A DNA stretch of 64,000 nucleotides from Ferroplasma acidiphilum (GCF_002078355.1 NZ_CP015363.1:1-64000); one strand, 5' to 3'; positions 1-9,275 are shown, counted from the stretch's first letter. Notes: generated by a model not told the origin, from the letters alone. Program-made: numbers and translations.

Positions 1-29
1 TTTATTACCGGAATGGGACTTCATATAAA

Positions 30-1118
30 ATGATAGTCGCAAATCCAGCACCGCTTGACACTTCTTATGTTCCGGAAAAATTATTTTTTAGAGATGATAA
101 GATAGCAGCTATCAGATCTGCAGTCCTGGCGCCAGCAGGAAATGGCATATCAAATAATATAATAATTCACGGGGACTCAGGCACAGGCAAAACTTCAACA
201 GTAAAATTCCTTATGAGGGAGAATAAATCTATAATTTATGAAAATGCATTATCATTCAGGAATGTAAAAAATCTGCTTGAACATGTTATTTCGAGGCTTG
301 GAAAGCCAGTCTCCTATCACGGTCTTTCATATTCTGAAATCTTTTCTATGCTCAATTCTATAATATCATTCCGTGGCGACATAGTTCTTGTAATAGATGA
401 AGCTACCGGCTTTTTAAAGGGCGATACCGCAGGATTGTACAATCTGTTCAGGGCATCTGAAATCTACGGGGCCGGATTAAGTACTATACTTATTTCCATA
501 GAAAGCCCATTCATGTATATGGAAAGAAAATACGGGACAATTGTGGAACTCAAATTCAATAAATATAGCAGCGATGAGATCCAACGGATTATAACAGATC
601 GGGCATCTATGGCACTGGAGCCCGGAACATGCACAGATTCTATACTTGGATACATATCAGAAATTTCAGGGAAGTTCGGGAGTGCACGGTTTGCCATAGA
701 ACTCCTGCAAAAAGCTGCATATATGGCAGAATACCGCCTTTCAAAAACAATTGAGAACGATGATGTCCGGTCAGCTGTTTCACTCATAAATCCATATATA
801 ACGGAAAGCAAACTTTCACTGCTAGATAGAAGGGAACTTGTAATACTCCTTGCAATATGCATTCTGCTTCCCGATACACTTTATGTGGACGTACCATCAA
901 TAGAAAAAGAGGTTCAATTGCAGGGAGAAGAATATGGCATTCAATACAAAAAAACCGAAATATACCGGGTAATACGCAAACTTGAAAGCCTTGACATTAT
1001 TTCATCATCCCTGAAGAGCAGCGGAAACCGGTCAAGTGTATCAAAGCTGGTATCTATAAACGATGTACCTGTTTCTATACTTTCAATAAAGATCAGGGAT
1101 CTTATTAGCAGACTCTGA
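30..1118 (+). CDS. cdc6: Orc1/Cdc6 family replication initiator
   Basis: AAA+ ATPase that binds origin DNA and loads the MCM helicase. A Walker A motif GDSGTGKT lies at residues 48-55 and a Walker B VLVIDEA at about 119-125. The opening (PLDTSYVPEKLFFRDDKI) matches the usual start of archaeal Orc1/Cdc6 proteins, and the last ~90 residues look like the winged-helix DNA-binding domain. The ATG at 30 gives a 362-residue protein, slightly short for the family. The frame stays open to the left window edge, so an upstream start cannot be excluded. The gene converges on the DNA polymerase gene and their 3' ends overlap by 36 nt. No origin repeats can be judged because the upstream region is outside the window. 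Confidence 0.93.
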   Translation: MIVANPAPLDTSYVPEKLFFRDDKIAAIRSAVLAPAGNGISNNIIIHGDSGTGKTSTVKFLMRENKSIIYENALSFRNVKNLLEHVISRLGKPVSYHGLSYSEIFSMLNSIISFRGDIVLVIDEATGFLKGDTAGLYNLFRASEIYGAGLSTILISIESPFMYMERKYGTIVELKFNKYSSDEIQRIITDRASMALEPGTCTDSILGYISEISGKFGSARFAIELLQKAAYMAEYRLSKTIENDDVRSAVSLINPYITESKLSLLDRRELVILLAICILLPDTLYVDVPSIEKEVQLQGEEYGIQYKKTEIYRVIRKLESLDIISSSLKSSGNRSSVSKLVSINDVPVSILSIKIRDLISRL

Positions 1119-2996
1119 AATAATAAAATCAAATGGCTTAAACGATCTCTTCAAAAGATTTTCATAATATTTCCTGTCGAAAAATTCGGAGTGGCTTTTT
1201 ATAATGTTATGTTTTTTATCAACTACGATTCCGGAAATAACCATACCAGGATATATCATTTTTTCCCTGCCAAGGCTTTTCATCAGATAATACGTACTAT
1301 TTCTGGTTTTATAATCATCAATGTGCCTGTTTATACCGAATTCTATCCTGAAATCTTCAATAGGGAAGTTTTCAAGTTTCATATACCTGTTTTTCAGGTC
1401 ATCCAGCTTTTCTTTTTTTAATGGTAATTCATCAAAACTGCAGTTTAACGCATCAAGTGCCTGCTCCTGGAACTTCCTGACCAGTGGTGGTGAATCCCTT
1501 CTCCTGAGTTCTATGCCTCTTACCTTAAACGTTCCATCTTTCCTTAATCCTATATATCTGTTTGCGGAACCTATGCCATTGGCCTGGGGCATAAAAGCAA
1601 TCCATCTATAATTTGAATCCAGAACTATAGGTATGCCTGTTTTATCATATATCTCTTTAAGTGTTTTATCTATATCACCGTTTCCTGATAGCCAGAGTGA
1701 ATCAACAACACCATGTAAAACGGTGAAACCATTTTCTTCTGAAATTCTCATGGAATCTGCTATTATTTTTCTCCCTATGCCTGTTATTTTTTCATGCACA
1801 TCTATCCTTCCAAATTTTGCATTTTTATAACCGGTATACCCGAAGGAATTGAGAAGGAGGATTTTCAATGCCTTATTTCTGCTTGCATAGATATCCGACC
1901 TGCCGTTGACATATTTATACAGTAGCCTCCTGTCCAGCAATCCTCTGAGGAACTGTGATAAATAGGCAGTATTTCCTCCAGAAATGCTCTCCGGTGATAT
2001 GCCATATTCAACTATTATTCCAGGATACATGGATGAAAAATCAATTTCATATACATCCGAATAAATTCCCGGCTCCGGATTAAAAACTATTCCACCTGCG
2101 TCTGCACTGAATAATTCAGCAGGATTTTTTGCAATCTCATAATCATCTTTTCTAAATGGCACAAGTATTTTTCTTTTTAATGCTTCTTTTTCCTCAATAG
2201 AAGAAACAACGGTGCCAGGAGTTATACTGGAAACTATTTCAACAGGAAGGGATGAAACCCTTGATAGCTCAAACAGCCCTGAGATTCCAGATTCCCTGTA
2301 TACAAAGGAATCATAATCTATGCATATTCTATCCCTTATTTTTACAGCCCCGGGCATATACGAATGCCTGCCATAGGATTCAAAGGTTCTTTCCCTGTAA
2401 AATCTGGCATTAATATAATATCCATGTTTTTTCATCTGGTCAAGCAAAATGCTGAATTCATTTTGATAGTTTCTATATATTATAATGATGTTTTCCTCTA
2501 TAGCCCTTTTTGTTTCTTCATAGATATTGCTGGAATATATATTGCCATTTATGGCAACATATTTTATCCTGCCACGTGTGGATACAGGTTCTATTACTGC
2601 TGCAGGCAAACTTATATCCTCCTCATATGGGTTTTCCAGGCTATAGAATTCCATTCCCCTGCTTACCATAAACCGTAAAATATTATTTATGTCAGCATTA
2701 TAAATTTTCAACCGGGAACCAAATGATTCCTCTATCCTGGATCCCATATCACTTGATTTAGATGGGCTAAGATATATCTGTATTCCATTTTGCAATCCAT
2801 AAATATCGTTCATTGTAGTATAACGGTAGATATAATTTGTCGCGTCCAGGCTCTTCTCAAGCATGGTTAAATAGTATGGTTCGCCTGAAACAAATATCCA
2901 TGTCCTGTTATTGAAGTATTTTTTAATGATCTTTCCGTTCCGGTATATCCACAGTTCTATTACATCAGAACCAGTGGCGTTTATTATCTTCTCCAT
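1083..2996 (-). CDS. polB2: Family B DNA polymerase, PolB2-like, with altered motif C and degenerate exonuclease
   Basis: The palm core is recognisable. Motif A is DFSSMYPGI (D319 from the chosen start), motif B is KALKILLLNSFGYTGY (N383), and motif C reads HGVVDSLW where canonical enzymes have YGDTDS, so the first catalytic Asp is Val430 and only D432 remains. The exonuclease domain keeps its shape but ExoI (DIE) reads VIE and ExoII (NFD) reads NEF. At about 637 residues it is shorter than replicative PolB (~780). Loss of these residues is what defines the PolB2 clade, some members of which are reported to work in damage tolerance. I chose ATG 2996 (ATG 3002 is an alternative). The start lies 32 nt inside the upstream small gene, implying translational coupling. 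Confidence 0.85.
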   Translation of the reverse strand: MEKIINATGSDVIELWIYRNGKIIKKYFNNRTWIFVSGEPYYLTMLEKSLDATNYIYRYTTMNDIYGLQNGIQIYLSPSKSSDMGSRIEESFGSRLKIYNADINNILRFMVSRGMEFYSLENPYEEDISLPAAVIEPVSTRGRIKYVAINGNIYSSNIYEETKRAIEENIIIIYRNYQNEFSILLDQMKKHGYYINARFYRERTFESYGRHSYMPGAVKIRDRICIDYDSFVYRESGISGLFELSRVSSLPVEIVSSITPGTVVSSIEEKEALKRKILVPFRKDDYEIAKNPAELFSADAGGIVFNPEPGIYSDVYEIDFSSMYPGIIVEYGISPESISGGNTAYLSQFLRGLLDRRLLYKYVNGRSDIYASRNKALKILLLNSFGYTGYKNAKFGRIDVHEKITGIGRKIIADSMRISEENGFTVLHGVVDSLWLSGNGDIDKTLKEIYDKTGIPIVLDSNYRWIAFMPQANGIGSANRYIGLRKDGTFKVRGIELRRRDSPPLVRKFQEQALDALNCSFDELPLKKEKLDDLKNRYMKLENFPIEDFRIEFGINRHIDDYKTRNSTYYLMKSLGREKMIYPGMVISGIVVDKKHNIIKSHSEFFDRKYYENLLKRSFKPFDFIISESANKIPDLY

Positions 2997-3201
2997 ATCC
3001 ATCCAGCTTTTTATATAATTCCAGAATAATAGCAGCAAAAAACTGGTTAAAATTTGAAATCTCATTTGAATGTTTCTCTGCCATGGATATAATAACTTTC
3101 AGAATTTCAATATCTTCTTTTTTCATATATGTGCGCATGGATAAAATTTCTTCTTCCATAGATTTCACATATTCCCTTGACGACTGTGTGTTCCTTCCCA
3201 T
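2965..3201 (-). CDS. Small helical protein of the PolB2 cassette
   Basis: A 78-residue, charged, mostly helical protein without recognisable motifs, between the RecA-fold-like gene and the polymerase. The ATG at 3201 follows the preceding stop by one base and has GGGATGG about five bases upstream. An earlier in-frame ATG at 3225 would overlap the upstream gene. Its end overlaps the polymerase start by 32 nt. Its size and position suggest a regulatory or adaptor subunit of the polymerase. I recall small genes also accompanying crenarchaeal polB2, but cannot show homology here. Function unknown. Confidence 0.6.
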   Translation of the reverse strand: MGRNTQSSREYVKSMEEEILSMRTYMKKEDIEILKVIISMAEKHSNEISNFNQFFAAIILELYKKLDGYGEDNKRHWF

Positions 3202-3202
3202 T

Positions 3203-3553
3203 TTACCATCCCATAAATTCTTCATTCACTGTTTTTGAACCCACAATATCAAATATTACCGCACTGCCATTATATACTGATTGTTCCATCACATAATTTA
3301 TCTCACCAATAACAGAAAGGCCCCATGAATCAAGCACAAACGATGAGATCAATATAAGGTATTTTTCAATGCCGCTCTCTATAACTATTCTATTCAGCTG
3401 ATATGGAGTCATAATTCTCTGGATTTTTACATTAAAATTTAAAATATTCTTTTCAAGCATAATTCCATCAGATATCAATAGTTTTGTGGGCATGTAATGT
3501 GTTATTTCCCGTAAAATATCAAAACTTCCGCTTCTAATGCTGAACTCTCCCAT
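3203..3553 (-). CDS. Small protein with a degenerate RecA-like fold, first gene of the PolB2 cassette
   Basis: A 116-residue protein starting at an ATG (3553) 46 nt downstream of a T-rich stretch. Its strand pattern resembles a minimal RecA/RadA core: TKLLISDGIML sits where a P-loop strand would be but has no GxxxxGKT. KYLILISSFVLD looks like a Walker B strand, and GSAVIFDIVGS like the following strand. If this reading is right the protein cannot bind ATP in the usual way, as proposed for the RecA-like ImuA partners of bacterial mutagenic polymerases. The ORF also opens further upstream, but residues before this Met look non-coding. The fold assignment is inference. Confidence 0.5.
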   Translation of the reverse strand: MGEFSIRSGSFDILREITHYMPTKLLISDGIMLEKNILNFNVKIQRIMTPYQLNRIVIESGIEKYLILISSFVLDSWGLSVIGEINYVMEQSVYNGSAVIFDIVGSKTVNEEFMGW

Positions 3554-3626
3554 AAAAATTAAAATAGCAATTTTAAGAAATAGTTTCTGCAATGGTTAAA
3601 AAAATGAGAAAATGAGATGTATAATT

Positions 3627-4082
3627 TTATTTTATAAATGCTTTTTTTATTACAATTTTTTCAAGGGGCTTATCGTTCCTGTCTCTCTTTGCCTTGCTTA
3701 TTTTATCTGCAACATCGAGACCCTTTACAACTTTGCCGAATACGGGGTGCATTTTATCAAGATAGTTGTTATTCACCACATTTATAAAGAACTGGGATCC
3801 GCCAGTATTAGGCCCGGCATTTGCCATTGCTATGGTTCCCCTATCATTTCTATTGTTTTTTGTAAATTCATCTTTTATTTTGTATCCAGGGCCACCCATT
3901 CCTGTTCCTGTCGGGTCTCCACCCTGTATCATGAAATCGGGTATAACCCTGTGAAATATTGTGTTATTGTAGAATCCCTGCTCAACAAGCTTTCTGAAAT
4001 TGCCCGCTGTAACAGGCATATCTTTCTCAAACAATTCTATTTCTATATCTCCCATGCTGGTTTCAAGTACTGCTGTTGCCAT
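3627..4082 (-). CDS. Cyclophilin-type peptidyl-prolyl cis-trans isomerase
   Basis: A cytosolic prolyl isomerase of 151 residues, the usual length of a single-domain cyclophilin. Active-site elements are clear: [15 protein letters not shown] (R45, F50, Q53), [15 protein letters not shown] (Q97, F99) and [10 protein letters not shown] (H112). The position of the cyclosporin-binding Trp is not Trp. There is no signal peptide. It is monocistronic, with a 3' end close to the PolB2 cassette on the same strand and a divergent MFS gene upstream. Confidence 0.95.
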   Translation of the reverse strand: MATAVLETSMGDIEIELFEKDMPVTAGNFRKLVEQGFYNNTIFHRVIPDFMIQGGDPTGTGMGGPGYKIKDEFTKNNRNDRGTIAMANAGPNTGGSQFFINVVNNNYLDKMHPVFGKVVKGLDVADKISKAKRDRNDKPLEKIVIKKAFIK

Positions 4083-4252
4083 ATCATCGGATAATATCTA
4101 CAATTATATACTTTTCCAGATAACACAGTCTGTAAATATTAATTTCCAATAGCTAAATATTATAATAGATTAAATATAACACAGAGAAAAAATTAAAAAA
4201 TTACCATACTTATTATTATATTACAGAATTATTTTTTAATAATATGCTTAAT

Positions 4253-4305
4253 TATTCTTCATTATATTAAAGAATATGTAAAAAAATAAGTTATCTTTAA
4301 ATATA
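4253..4305 (+). promoter_or_regulatory. Promoter and AT-rich inverted repeat upstream of the MFS gene
   Basis: TTTAAATATA at 4296-4305 is a TATA-like box about 24 nt before the ATG at 4324, consistent with a leaderless transcript. Just upstream, TATTCTT (4253-4259) and AAGAATA (4270-4276) form a 7-bp inverted repeat with a 10-nt spacer. This could be an operator, but repeats of this composition arise easily in such AT-rich DNA. Confidence 0.45.
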
Positions 4306-4323
4306 ATGACGTAATATAATTTT

Positions 4324-5736
4324 ATGGTCGAAAATGATGCTTATTCTGTACTTGATAATGCAAAAGTAGGAAAGTTCCAGAGAAGGCTGGCTGTAACGGC
4401 CGCACTTGGCCCATTTACAGACGCTTTCAATGAATTTGGTGCATCAATATCGCTTATAGCTGTTGGGATACTTTTCCACCTGCCTCCAGTACTGGTTGCA
4501 GCAGCAACAGCAGCTTACTGGGTAGGTGTGGCGGCGGGTGCAATATTAGGCGGTATAGCATCAGATGCAATAGGAAGAAAGCAGATATTTTTATACGATA
4601 CAATAGGCATGGCTGTGTTTGCAGTTATCAGTGCCATCGCCACTGGATATATCTCATATTTCCTGGCACGGCTTGCACTGGGTATATTCATAGGGATGGA
4701 TTATGCAGCCGCAGTCCCACTGCTTTCAGAATATTCTCCATCAAAGAAAAGAGGCGGGCTCCTTTCCACTGAAAAACTGTTTTTTATGTTCGGCACAATT
4801 GCCACAGTTGTCATAGGCATGGCTTTCACATATTATGTGGGCGTGCTTCTGGCATGGAGATATGATTTCCTGATAGCAGCAATACCGGCAATAATACTAT
4901 TCGGATTAAGGTTTGATATGCCCGCATCGCTCAGATGGGCAAAAGCTTCCGGAAGAAAAGATCTGATACCAAAAATATTAAAGAAACTCCACAAGGAAGG
5001 GATAGATATAGATCCTGAAACAGTAAAAGTGGATAAACCCCAGTCTATAAAGGAAAACATACACGAATTCTTTAACTCAAAGAATAAAAAAACAGTTGCA
5101 TACATATTCTGGATTGGCGCAGCATATGCATTGACAGTAAACCTTGTAAGTGTGTATGCCAGCACTGTTCTGGAAAACCTTGGAGCAACATCATTTTTTG
5201 CAGAGGAAGGAACATTGATAATTGATATAGTGGGGACATTTGGCGTTATACTGACACTGATTGTTGTTGACAGGATAGGAAGGAGGCTTATGGGGCTCTT
5301 CGGCTTTGTCCTTGGTGCCATACCACTTACCGTCCTTATAGTGGCAGATGTATACCACGCAATGACAATACCGCTTGTAATATCCATGTTCGGGCTATTC
5401 TTCTTCATAAACGTTGGCCTGGTCGGCACACTTCAATACCTCCCGGCCGCAGAAGTTTCAACTACAAAATCCAGGGGACTTGCTGTAGGTTGGGAGAAAC
5501 TTTTTGAGTTCGGACTCGCATTACCGGCGCTCACATTGTACGCATATATAGGGCTGTTCTACTCCTTCATATACGATGCTATAATGGTAATAATTGGCGG
5601 TATAGTTCTTTATTTCCTGTCATTTGAAACAAAAAACCGGTCTCTGGAGAGAAATGCAATGGAAGCAGAGAAAAAGCATACAAAATCCAGGGAGGGCAAA
5701 TCAAAGACAGTACAGGAAACAAAACGTATTGATTGA
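4324..5736 (+). CDS. MFS transporter, sugar-porter-like
   Basis: A 470-residue polytopic membrane protein with about 12 hydrophobic segments. The MFS signature after TM2 is visible (GGIASDAIGRKQIFLYD) and its second-half counterpart is VVDRIGRRLMGL. A central cytoplasmic loop around residues 200-245 and a lysine-rich C-terminal tail are typical. It resembles the sugar/organic-acid porters that are numerous in Thermoplasmatales. Substrate cannot be read from sequence. Transcribed alone from a leaderless promoter; the downstream dehydrogenase has its own start 45 nt later. Confidence 0.85.
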   Translation: MVENDAYSVLDNAKVGKFQRRLAVTAALGPFTDAFNEFGASISLIAVGILFHLPPVLVAAATAAYWVGVAAGAILGGIASDAIGRKQIFLYDTIGMAVFAVISAIATGYISYFLARLALGIFIGMDYAAAVPLLSEYSPSKKRGGLLSTEKLFFMFGTIATVVIGMAFTYYVGVLLAWRYDFLIAAIPAIILFGLRFDMPASLRWAKASGRKDLIPKILKKLHKEGIDIDPETVKVDKPQSIKENIHEFFNSKNKKTVAYIFWIGAAYALTVNLVSVYASTVLENLGATSFFAEEGTLIIDIVGTFGVILTLIVVDRIGRRLMGLFGFVLGAIPLTVLIVADVYHAMTIPLVISMFGLFFFINVGLVGTLQYLPAAEVSTTKSRGLAVGWEKLFEFGLALPALTLYAYIGLFYSFIYDAIMVIIGGIVLYFLSFETKNRSLERNAMEAEKKHTKSREGKSKTVQETKRID

Positions 5737-5781
5737 ATGGAACATTAACAATTTTTAAATATTTATTTAATATTTTAATTG

Positions 5782-6792
5782 ATGCAAGCTGGATTTCTTA
5801 ATAAATTAAATTCTGAAATAATTTTAGAAGATTATGAGCCACCGGAACCGAGGGATAATGAGGTAACAATAGAACAGAAATATACCGGGGTATGTTTCAG
5901 GGATATACTCACACAGCAGGGATTCTTTCCCAGGGTTTCACTTCCAGTAATACCCGGCCATGAAATAGGGGGCATTATAATAAAAAAAGGCAAAAATATC
6001 ACAAATTTCAATATAGGAGATAGGGTTTCAAGCCTTATCTACGTGCCATGTGGAAAATGTGAATTCTGTTTATCAGGAAATGAAAATCTATGCCCTAATA
6101 AAGTTGCGTATGGCGAGGGAAGAAATGGCGGTTATTCCAGATATGTAAACGCAGATGAGAGGTCTCTGGTTAAAGTTCCCCCTGAAGTTCCGGAGGAAAC
6201 AGTCCCTATTGCAGCATGTGTCATAGCAATGCTTTATCATGCGATAGGGAGGGTAGGAAAAATAAAAAAGGGTGATTATGTTTTAATCACCGGTGCAGGC
6301 GGTGGCGTTGGTGTACATGCAGTGCAGATGGTAAAGGCACTTGGAGGCCATCCCATAGCCGAAACCGGATCTAAATGGAAAGAAGAGGAATTGTATAAAC
6401 TCGGTGCGGAATATGTTGTATCCCCGGAAAGGGAATATAATAAGGACGTTAAGGAAATTACAGGCCAGGGGGCAGATATTGTACTTGAAGATGTGGGAAT
6501 TGCAACATTTTCGAAAAGCCTGAGAAGCCTTAAAACAGGGGGCAGGCTGGTAGTTATAGGGAATTTGAAGCCAGAGCCTGTTGAACTACCTCTCGGGCTT
6601 ATTATCCTCAAGGGCAATAGCATAAAAGGGAGCATAAGTTCCACAAGAGAGGATTTGAAAAAAGCCCTGGAACTGTCAAAATCGCAGATATCTCCTGTAA
6701 TAGGCAATAAAATAGAACTTCAGGATATAAATAATGGTTATGCAAACATGCTTGATAGGAAAGTACTGGGCAGGCTGCTGATAAAATTTTAG
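5782..6792 (+). CDS. Zinc-binding medium-chain dehydrogenase, acryloyl-CoA-reductase-like
   Basis: MDR-superfamily NAD(P)H oxidoreductase, 336 residues from ATG 5782 (a TTG precedes it directly). The catalytic-domain motif GVCFRDIL carries C38 and is followed by GHE at 59-61. The four structural-zinc cysteines are C90, C93, C96 and C104. The Rossmann motif TGAGGGVGVHAVQ lies near residue 170. The overall pattern, including CFRDILTQQGFFP and a late LPLGLIILKGNSIKGSIS segment, resembles archaeal acryloyl-CoA reductases more than simple alcohol dehydrogenases. Substrate remains uncertain. Confidence 0.82.
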   Translation: MQAGFLNKLNSEIILEDYEPPEPRDNEVTIEQKYTGVCFRDILTQQGFFPRVSLPVIPGHEIGGIIIKKGKNITNFNIGDRVSSLIYVPCGKCEFCLSGNENLCPNKVAYGEGRNGGYSRYVNADERSLVKVPPEVPEETVPIAACVIAMLYHAIGRVGKIKKGDYVLITGAGGGVGVHAVQMVKALGGHPIAETGSKWKEEELYKLGAEYVVSPEREYNKDVKEITGQGADIVLEDVGIATFSKSLRSLKTGGRLVVIGNLKPEPVELPLGLIILKGNSIKGSISSTREDLKKALELSKSQISPVIGNKIELQDINNGYANMLDRKVLGRLLIKF

Positions 6793-6868
6793 CATCATTT
6801 GTTCCATGTTAAAATTTAATTTAACAAAAACCTTTTTTAAAAGTTAATAATGGAGTATAGATAATAAA

Positions 6869-7732
6869 ATGTATATTGTGCCCTCATCTACCGCTTATAA
6901 TGTATCCAGGAAACTGGCAAGTATTTTTTCATGCAACGTTTCCGGGGTTGTCAGGAAAAGATTTCCGGACAATGAAATGTATTTGAAGATTATTGACGAT
7001 GTTAAAGGAGAGGATGTACTTCTTGTGGGAAACACAAGGAGTGATCAGGATATAATTGAATACCTCCTGCTTCTGGATGCTATAAAGGAGGAAGAGCCGA
7101 AAAGTATAACTGCAGTGGTGCCGTTTTTCGGGTATGCAAGGCAGCATATGAGATATAATAACGGTGAACCGGTGTCTTCAAAGGTTTTTACACAGGCAAT
7201 AAATCAGTATGCTGACAGGATTATAACTGTTGAACTTCACGATGAGCAGACACTGAATTATTCTAAAGTTCCATTTACCGATATTAAAATTATAAATCCA
7301 ATATATAAATATTTTATGGATAAAAACATAGATTTTGTTATATCCCCTGACGATGGCGGATATGAACGCGTTAAACTGATGGGTTCAAAACTGGGCATTC
7401 CTGCATATTATATTGATAAAAAAAGGATTGATTCAACCACGGTAAAAATGACCCTTCCGGAAGAAGACTATAAAGATAAGAACATTCTTATTCTGGATGA
7501 TATAATTTCAACAGGGGGCACAATAATCAAAGCCTCCAGGATGTTAAAGGACAAAGGTGTCAGAAACATATACGCCTGCGCAATACATGGTGTATTTGCA
7601 AATAACAGCAATGAGAAAATAGAGAGATATGTAAATGAACTCACTGTAACAGATACCATAGAAACAAAATATAGCAATATAACAATTTCAGGGGAAATCG
7701 CAGAATCCCTGAAAGACAAGATAAGCATATGA
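6869..7732 (+). CDS. prs: Ribose-phosphate pyrophosphokinase
   Basis: Makes PRPP from ribose 5-phosphate and ATP for nucleotide, His and Trp synthesis. The 287-residue protein has the N-terminal KRFPDNEMY segment, the catalytic flexible loop region YARQHMRYNNGEPVSSK, and the PRPP-binding loop ILILDDIISTGGTI. The length fits the shorter archaeal (class III-like) enzymes. The stop overlaps the DUF99 start by 4 nt (ATGA), a conserved type of coupling that suggests linked expression. Confidence 0.95.
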   Translation: MYIVPSSTAYNVSRKLASIFSCNVSGVVRKRFPDNEMYLKIIDDVKGEDVLLVGNTRSDQDIIEYLLLLDAIKEEEPKSITAVVPFFGYARQHMRYNNGEPVSSKVFTQAINQYADRIITVELHDEQTLNYSKVPFTDIKIINPIYKYFMDKNIDFVISPDDGGYERVKLMGSKLGIPAYYIDKKRIDSTTVKMTLPEEDYKDKNILILDDIISTGGTIIKASRMLKDKGVRNIYACAIHGVFANNSNEKIERYVNELTVTDTIETKYSNITISGEIAESLKDKISI

Positions 7733-8301
7733 AAAGTGGTCTCAGGGTTCTCGGGCTAGATGATGGCCCGTTTAACCGGAATTCCGATACAAAAACTGTT
7801 ATGGTAGGAGTTTTAATGAGGTTAAACTCCTATGTTGAGGGAATCTCAACAGGAACTATAAAGGTTGATGGCATGGATTCCACGGAAACTATAATGTCTA
7901 TGCTAAATGGGAGATTCAGCAAAGATATAGATTTTATAATGTCAAATGGGATAACATTTGGCGGTTTCAATATTATGGATATCAGGATGATAAACCGGTT
8001 AACAGGAATCCCCATAATCTCAATAACAAGAAAAAAACCGGATATGGATTCTATGTTTTCCGCACTTAAATTGCATTTTTCAGATTATATGCAAAGAATA
8101 GAACTTTTAAAAAACAGTTCAATAAATAAAATTGAGTACTCTGGAAAGGCACTGTATGTAAACTGTTGCGGGATATCTGTGAATGATGCCCTTTATCTTA
8201 TAAAGAAAACCACTATAATGGGTAATATACCTGAACCTGTGAGAATGGCGCATCTCATAGCAACAGCTATTGTAAGTGGAGAAAGCTATGGAAAAACATA
8301 A
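7729..8301 (+). CDS. DUF99 family protein (endonuclease V-related fold)
   Basis: A 190-residue member of DUF99, an archaeal family related in fold to endonuclease V. The conserved opening LRVLGLDDGPF, the FIMSNGITFGGFNIMD block and the PIISITRKKPD strand are all present. The start is coupled to prs by a 4-nt overlap. No biochemical role is established as far as I know. The LGLDDG aspartates could form the metal site by analogy with EndoV. Confidence 0.85.
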   Translation: MKSGLRVLGLDDGPFNRNSDTKTVMVGVLMRLNSYVEGISTGTIKVDGMDSTETIMSMLNGRFSKDIDFIMSNGITFGGFNIMDIRMINRLTGIPIISITRKKPDMDSMFSALKLHFSDYMQRIELLKNSSINKIEYSGKALYVNCCGISVNDALYLIKKTTIMGNIPEPVRMAHLIATAIVSGESYGKT

Positions 8302-8447
8302 AACATCTGAAAAATAAAAAATTTAATTTATTTGCTGCTAGAAATACAACCAGTATGCACTTTACGTTATCCACAGTTTCCCACATTAATCATTAATATC
8401 CTAATTCATAGCATAACATTTAAGATCAAAATAAATGGCAATATGAA

Positions 8448-9275
8448 TCAGGTGAATTTATATTTCTCTGACGGAATCCCGGAAATTTCATTTTTAATTT
8501 TATAAAGATTTCCACCATCTCCATTTTCATCTATAGCTGTTGTAATATAGAGCGTTTTTAAATCATCCCCTCCAAACACGCAGGAATCAACATTTTTTGC
8601 ACTCACATAAATTTTTTTTATAACCTTTCCATTGCTGTCAAAAGCTATTACGGACGAACCACCATGGAAGGCTACGTATAAATTGCCCATTGAATCTATT
8701 GTCATTCCATCCGGTACACCAGGAAATACTGAAACATCTATACTTTCCATTTCATCAAGAATAGCCGAATTTCTATTATCATAATTGAAAACTCTTATTT
8801 TTCTTGTTGGGGAGTCTATATAATACATAATTTTTTTATCGTAATTCCATATTGTTCCATTTGATATGGTGATCCTGTCAAGTACTTTACTCTCTTTACT
8901 GTCAAATCTATATAGTGCACCAAGTGGGTCTTTTTCATTCATATCCATAGTCCCGGCGAAAAGAACTCCATTCATATCGCATTTGCCATCATTTAATCTA
9001 ATATTCTCATCTAATTTCATCTTGAAAATAGTTTCAACTTTTCCACTCTTTAAAATTAAATGTTTTATAGATTCCTTTGTGGCAAAAATCAGCCCATCAT
9101 CGCATGGGACTATGAAAGGTATAATACTGTCAGTATGCAGCTGAGTTATATTCTCACCGTAAGAGTATATTTTTCCGTTTAATATATCAACATAATATAG
9201 CAACCCATCTCTCCATATTGGGGATTCCCCCAGTTTTAACTGTGGCGACTCATGTATTAATTTAGCTTTTAACAT
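8448..9275 (-). CDS. SMP-30/gluconolactonase-family six-bladed propeller
   Basis: A 275-residue protein of the SMP-30/gluconolaconase/LRE family. The first-blade motif LGESPIWRDGLLYYVDI carries the metal-ligand Glu, IWNYDKKIMYYIDSPTRKI the central Asn/Asp, and FPGVPDGMTIDSMGNLYVAFHGG the late GxPDG motif. Members hydrolyse aldonolactones in non-phosphorylative Entner-Doudoroff pathways, known in Thermoplasmatales. There is no signal peptide. It is monocistronic and divergent from the Rieske/Etf operon; the shared intergenic region holds an IS605-like relic. Confidence 0.88.
   Translation of the reverse strand: MLKAKLIHESPQLKLGESPIWRDGLLYYVDILNGKIYSYGENITQLHTDSIIPFIVPCDDGLIFATKESIKHLILKSGKVETIFKMKLDENIRLNDGKCDMNGVLFAGTMDMNEKDPLGALYRFDSKESKVLDRITISNGTIWNYDKKIMYYIDSPTRKIRVFNYDNRNSAILDEMESIDVSVFPGVPDGMTIDSMGNLYVAFHGGSSVIAFDSNGKVIKKIYVSAKNVDSCVFGGDDLKTLYITTAIDENGDGGNLYKIKNEISGIPSEKYKFT

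Noticed and set aside
3065-3067. Polymerase start at the first in-frame codon near 3065
   Set aside because: The extra residues (RFQILTSFLLLLFWNY) are encoded by DNA that codes for the upstream small protein in another frame and do not resemble a polymerase N terminus.
3612-4094. A 160-codon open frame on the plus strand opposite the cyclophilin gene
   Set aside because: The cyclophilin on the minus strand is unmistakable, and the plus-strand frame encodes a Cys/Tyr-rich product with no family features.
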